From contig KL197716.1 of assembly GCA_000697665.1 (NCBI GenBank), positions 312,631 to 370,408 of the forward strand: a stretch of DNA of 57,778 nucleotides, given 5' to 3'. The notes beneath the pieces are model-generated. The model saw nothing but the letters and a program-made list of their open reading frames with translations. It was not told where the DNA came from and did not search any database. The position numbers were made by a program, and so were the translations under genes. The stretch is from Jaapia argillacea MUCL 33604. Taxonomy: Eukaryota > Basidiomycota > Agaricomycetes > Jaapiales > Jaapiaceae. Positions 56,671 to 57,778 of the stretch are shown here, one piece after another. Position 1 is the first letter of the stretch. Each line of letters begins with the position of its first letter.

Positions 56671-57115
56671 CTATTCTACTGCTGATGCATGCCGGTGCAA
56701 TGCCTGGGTATGTGCGACATCGTCAATATGTGTCTAAGTACAGGCGACATGGTCAAAGGTTATTTCCGTGATATTGTACCTGCCGGTAAAGGCGGGCAGG
56801 TCAAAATACTCTCCCAGATGCTTAAAAGCCTCCATTCTACTGCCAACACATGCCGGTGCAATGCCTGGGTATGCACAACATCATAAATAGGTGTCTAAGT
56901 ACAGGTGACATGCTCAAATGTAGTTTCCACAATATTCTACATCCCGGCAAAGGCCTGCAGGTTGAAATACCCTCTCAGATGCTTAAAAGTCTTCATTCTA
57001 CTGTGGACATATGCTGGCACAATGCCTGGGTATGTGCGACATCATAGATCAGTGTCTAAGTACATGCGATGTGCTCAAATGTGGTTTCCACAATATTCTA
57101 CATCCTGGTATCAGG
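56671..57115. repeat. 161-bp minisatellite, about 2.7 units
   Basis: ATGCCGGTGCAATGCCTGGG at 56689 recurs at 56850 and, as ATGCTGGCACAATGCCTGGG, at 57011, an exact 161-bp period. Within each unit follow GTCTAAGTACA, GACATG(G/C)TCAAA and a (C/G)AGATGCTTAAAAG word. The period is not a multiple of three, so short frames over it are not genes. Confidence 0.85.
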
Positions 57116-57778
57116 TATTGTCTCAGGTCGCATACCTGGACCCCCCCTATTTCGTTATATTTCCACACATTCCATGTCTCCCTCATGCCCTACTTCCGCT
57201 CGTTTTCCCATCGCTCTGATTAGTCGTATGAACCCTCTGTACCATTGCGTTTATAGGTGTCACTCTCAGCATTTCGGTCTGCTCTATCATTGTTGTCCTT
57301 TTTGCCGCTTCTGTAATGCCTATTGATACTTTCAGATTGACCTTCTGGAAGACCCTTAGAAGCCTAAAAGTGTCAGTATTTGAAGGAAATTGGGAATAAT
57401 GTGGTGGGCGGATAGTCCCTTGGCAATAGCTCTCCATTTATTTTCTCAAGGGTTGTTTTCCCACCCAAAACATGTCTGGAAAAATCCAGGTCCTTCAAAG
57501 AGACCATTAGGACCAATCTACCGCTTCAGAATTCCTTAGGAAATGACACTTCAGACACTACAGACCAATGATTCACCTCTGAAAGAAGTATGATACCCTC
57601 AATTGACCAATATTAGGGGATCTAGGATAACACGCATCATAAGACAATTCCTAGGATGGTCTAAAAGCATGAGGGAATTTTTGGTCATTTTTCCATGATT
57701 TTAGAGGCCCTGGGAGGATAAAGAGAGAGCGATCCTGAGGAGGAGATCAGACTGTCCAAGGCAAAAGAGGACAAGGAA
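57116..57778. other. No supported gene
   Basis: This end of the window holds short frames only. The last 300 bases are A/G-rich on the plus strand (GAGGAGGAGATCAGACTG). No terminal repeat or coding similarity was recognised. Confidence 0.35.

Noticed and set aside
56689-57223. Small cysteine-rich proteins beginning MPVQCLGM or MLAQCLGM
   Set aside because: They are the same 161-bp minisatellite unit read in shifting frames; the period is not a multiple of three.

Overview
The window is nuclear DNA from a basidiomycete fungus, most likely Agaricomycotina; I cannot name the species. Nearly every gene is cut by short introns of about 50-75 nt with GTRAGT-type donors and YAG acceptors. Several families are typical of the group: a C2H2/Zn2Cys6 transcription factor, a seven-helix membrane protein, F-box/LRR-like families, a TKL-like kinase, STAND/NACHT relics and a short CaaX lipopeptide pheromone precursor. 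Exon boundaries were found by reading frames and splice sites by eye.

Layout. 1-4.9 kb is repeat-derived (a gag-like ORF with two stops, a possible SINE, inverted repeats). 4.9-8.2 kb (-) is an eight-exon protein kinase with a long unknown N-terminal region, flanked by ~185-bp direct repeats. 8.7-11.8 kb (+) is urate oxidase with a 1.4-kb intron near its end. 12.1-15.3 kb (+) is the zinc-finger factor. 16.0-17.5 kb (+) is a seven-helix membrane protein. 17.2-21.6 kb is a tandem segmental duplication carrying two F-box/LRR-like genes (one truncated) and gene fragments at the junction. 21.7-22.4 kb (+) is ATP synthase subunit g. 22.6-24.7 kb (-) is a secreted GH79 glycosidase. 25.4-26.2 kb (+) is an APH-like phosphotransferase. 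26.5-27.0 kb (-) is an unassigned protein. 28.1-32.6 kb is a second tandem duplication, of an acidic gene with a SAM-like end. 36.7-40.1 kb (+) is a SAM-like, tail-anchored protein. 40.8-41.3 kb (+) is a broken HVA1-family gene. 42.4-42.6 kb (+) is the pheromone precursor. 43.4-44.8 kb (-) is HUS1. 45.2-46.7 kb (+) is a third F-box gene. 47.6-48.5 kb (-) is a peroxisome-targeted hotdog thioesterase. 49.2-50.6 kb (+) is a broken fourth F-box copy. 50.6-57.8 kb is a repeat-rich end with a TIR element, a decayed STAND NTPase joined to a kinase N-lobe, and minisatellites.

Housekeeping genes (uricase, ATP20, HUS1, thioesterase) are interleaved with lineage-specific families that are duplicating and decaying in place. 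No gene cluster with a shared pathway is evident. The most notable small gene is the 57-residue pheromone precursor, which holds two copies of its core peptide; no STE3-type receptor is visible in the window, so a mating-type assignment is open.
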